DNA of 64,000 nt from Symbiodinium microadriaticum (lineage: Eukaryota; Sar; Dinophyceae; Suessiales; Symbiodiniaceae), in contig LSRX01000283.1 of assembly GCA_001939145.1 (NCBI GenBank), positions 426,360 through 490,359 on the forward strand, given 5' to 3'. This document shows positions 53,295 through 56,200 of the stretch, in pieces. A model generated the notes under the pieces. It saw nothing but the letters and a program-made list of their open reading frames with translations, ran no database searches and had not been told where the DNA came from. A program made the translations under genes and the position numbers. Within the stretch, counting starts at the first letter, position 1. Each line of letters opens with the position of its first letter.

Positions 53295-56200
53295 CATATG
53301 TGTGTGTGAGAGTGTGAGTGTGTGAGTGCGTGTAGGTAAATACATACATATACACACACACACACATTTTCCGGCGGGACAAGCTAGACAAAACAGGACC
53401 CCAGCATAAACCCATCAACTGGACTCCTACAGCACAGCAAAAGCAGCAAGTGGGAGGTTCAACAAACCAGGCCACCTCATCGGGGGGGGGGTCCTTGTGT
53501 TGAGCCTACCAGTTCAGAAGGCGACTATGACTTGCCTACTGGGACTGCGCGCCTGAAAAGTCCAGCTGCATCGGGCTATTCGCCTTCGAGCTGAGAAACC
53601 GTTGGGCTTCAAAGGGCCAGGAACACAACTTTGGCTTCAGAGTCTGGGGTTCAGGGTTACAGGGTTCAAGGATTCAACAGAACTCATCTGAACCTGCGCA
53701 TGTCGTGTAAGCTTCAAGGTGGGGCAGTTTTCCATGGCTTTCGACCAGGGATCTCCCATGACATCCGTGAAAAAAAACAGACAGATTCCGCAACAACAGG
53801 TACCAGGCAAGACCGTCCCCTAATTGAGGGGTAGCTGCGGCTAGATTAGCCGTGCAAGAAAAGAAAAGAAGGGTGGCATCCCCAATCAAACCCACAACCT
53901 TGAGCGCTCTAAGCCCTAATCTGCAAGGGGGTCGAAGGATGGAAGATGCTTCTTCTTTGAAGGCTTAAGCTGCGGCGTAGGGCATGGTCCGAGTGCCCCG
54001 TGCTTATAAAAACCCCCCCAGACCCAACTGTGCGAGACACTCCTAAACCCGCTTCAACTGAACCCTATACACTCTAGGCTCCAGGCCCAAACAACAAACA
54101 CAGCCTACGCGCTCCGAAACCCCAAACTAGGAAAAACAACCATACAATATAATATAGTAACTATAACATAATATAGTACAATACAAAATGTTATATTTAT
54201 TAATATAATATACTAGAATATAATTATATAGTATGTAGGCCCCTTTTCCTCAGCCCTTAACATCCGACGTCCGAGCCCACCTCGGATGCATTCAGCCGCC
54301 TCCGCAGCTCCCTCCTGAAAGTCATCTCTTGCTGTTCGTTACTGTAGTCCAGGATTCTCTATAGGTTGTAGGGTTTAGGGTTTAGGGCTTTAGGGTTTAG
54401 GGGTTTTGGGTTTAAGGGGTTTAGCTAAGGGTTTAGGGTTTAGGGGGTTTGGGGTTTAAGGGGTTTAGTTAAGGGGTTTTTTCCCTGCCACTTATATAGC
54501 TTGGACGAGCCCGCGCTGCAGGGTAAGCTAACGAAGTTCGGATATGTCTGACGTGCAAAGATCAGCACACGATGAAACCTCAATTTAGGGGTTTAGGGTC
54601 AAGGATTCTCTATCGGGGTTACTATACGGGTTTAGGGATACTTGAAGGAGTCTGTCTGGGTTGCTGTAAAGGTTCTGCTGTTCTCTAGCTCTTGTACTGC
54701 GTGTTGTCGGATTTGGGCATTACGCTTTTGTTTGGCGCCGCCTGGACGGCTTCAGGTTTTGGGCTTTAGTGGGGCTTGGGTGATGCTGGCAGTACAGGGC
54801 TGCCTACGGCGTTTTGGTGAACGATTCCCGGTTTAGGGTTTAGAAGGCTCAGTGTTGATTGCGAGCATGTTAAAATACACCAACACTAAACCCCAAAACC
54901 CAAAACCCCTAAACCCCTAAACTGTTTGGAGATTCGAGGCAATCAAGGCAGGAGTTTTGCTTTGGTACCTGGTTCTTGCTGGGCTGCAAGGATGATCATC
55001 CCCTGCTTCAAGCGCCTATAGGTGCAGCATGGCAAGGCAACGACTCCCGATCTTGGAAAAAGTAGGAAACCGTTGCTGCTGCCAGTCTACAGTCGGCTGA
55101 ATCCTCCGACGGATACTCTACACCTGAGGGACGCACCATGGAAGCTCCACCCAGCAGGCAAGGTCTTCCTGGTACACGGCGCTCTTGCGACCTGTTTGGG
55201 ATTGAAAGGGTACCTTATTTTGGGGTCCTTAGAATAAGGATCCTACTATTTAGGTCGGAAACCCCCAAAGGTGGTCGCTTGACATCCTTCAGTCTCGGAC
55301 ACAGTGCGCAACATCTTTTGATTTGCAGATGTCTCTGTGGTTGCAAGTGGGAAGCCGGGAACCCCCAAAGCAACAAAGGACGTGCAGGGTCTTTTGCTTT
55401 GCGTCCTGATACTCACAATCGTGTTATTTGTAGTCTAATCGTTTATCGTCTATCCAAATGTCGCCCGTTTTGAGAAACTCGCATACTTCCGCACAACAAA
55501 ACTCGCTGCTAGGACACTTTTCGACCCGGAAGTTTCTTTGGGTTCGCCCGGGATCTTGGATCTTAAGCAAAGAAGGCCAGGGATTGAGATTTATGTTGCG
55601 GCTTGGACTCTCGCGACTGGGACAATGCAGGCGAGGATGTTAGGCTGTAGGATTGGCTGCTTAAGCTTTGAAGTGGGTATAGTTGCAGTTATTGTGTTCA
55701 TCTCATTGTAACCGCGCCTACCAATGCAGGATGCAAGCTGGTTTAACACTCAAAGCTGCAGGCGGAAACCCGTCCACAGCCTAGGGGACTGTTGTCACGT
55801 TGTGGTAGGGCAGTGCGGGATGTCCAAGCAGCCTTTAAGGTCGTTTTGCTTCTAGGCTCCAAATGTAAACATGAAGAGCCCCTACCAAACCTGAACCTTC
55901 ACCCCAAACCCCGCATCTCGGTAATCGGAAGTCTTGGAAGACCTGAGCCGGGCCTTTTCTCAGGTAGGGAGCTCTTGCTGAGGAGGAGCGAATCAGACCT
56001 CATAGGTTCGGTTTCGACTCTCACACTCGCACCAGGCAGTTTCGGTTTAGAGGTTCAAGGGTTGAGGGCTTAGAGTCAGAGTGCGAGAATGCTCTAAGCG
56101 GCATTTTCTCCGCCCTGCAAGAGCGCCAGAGGGGTTTTCAGGGGAATTTTAATCCTGTCCAGATTTCTTAGAGGATCGAGAGCTTACCTGTGGTCAGGCG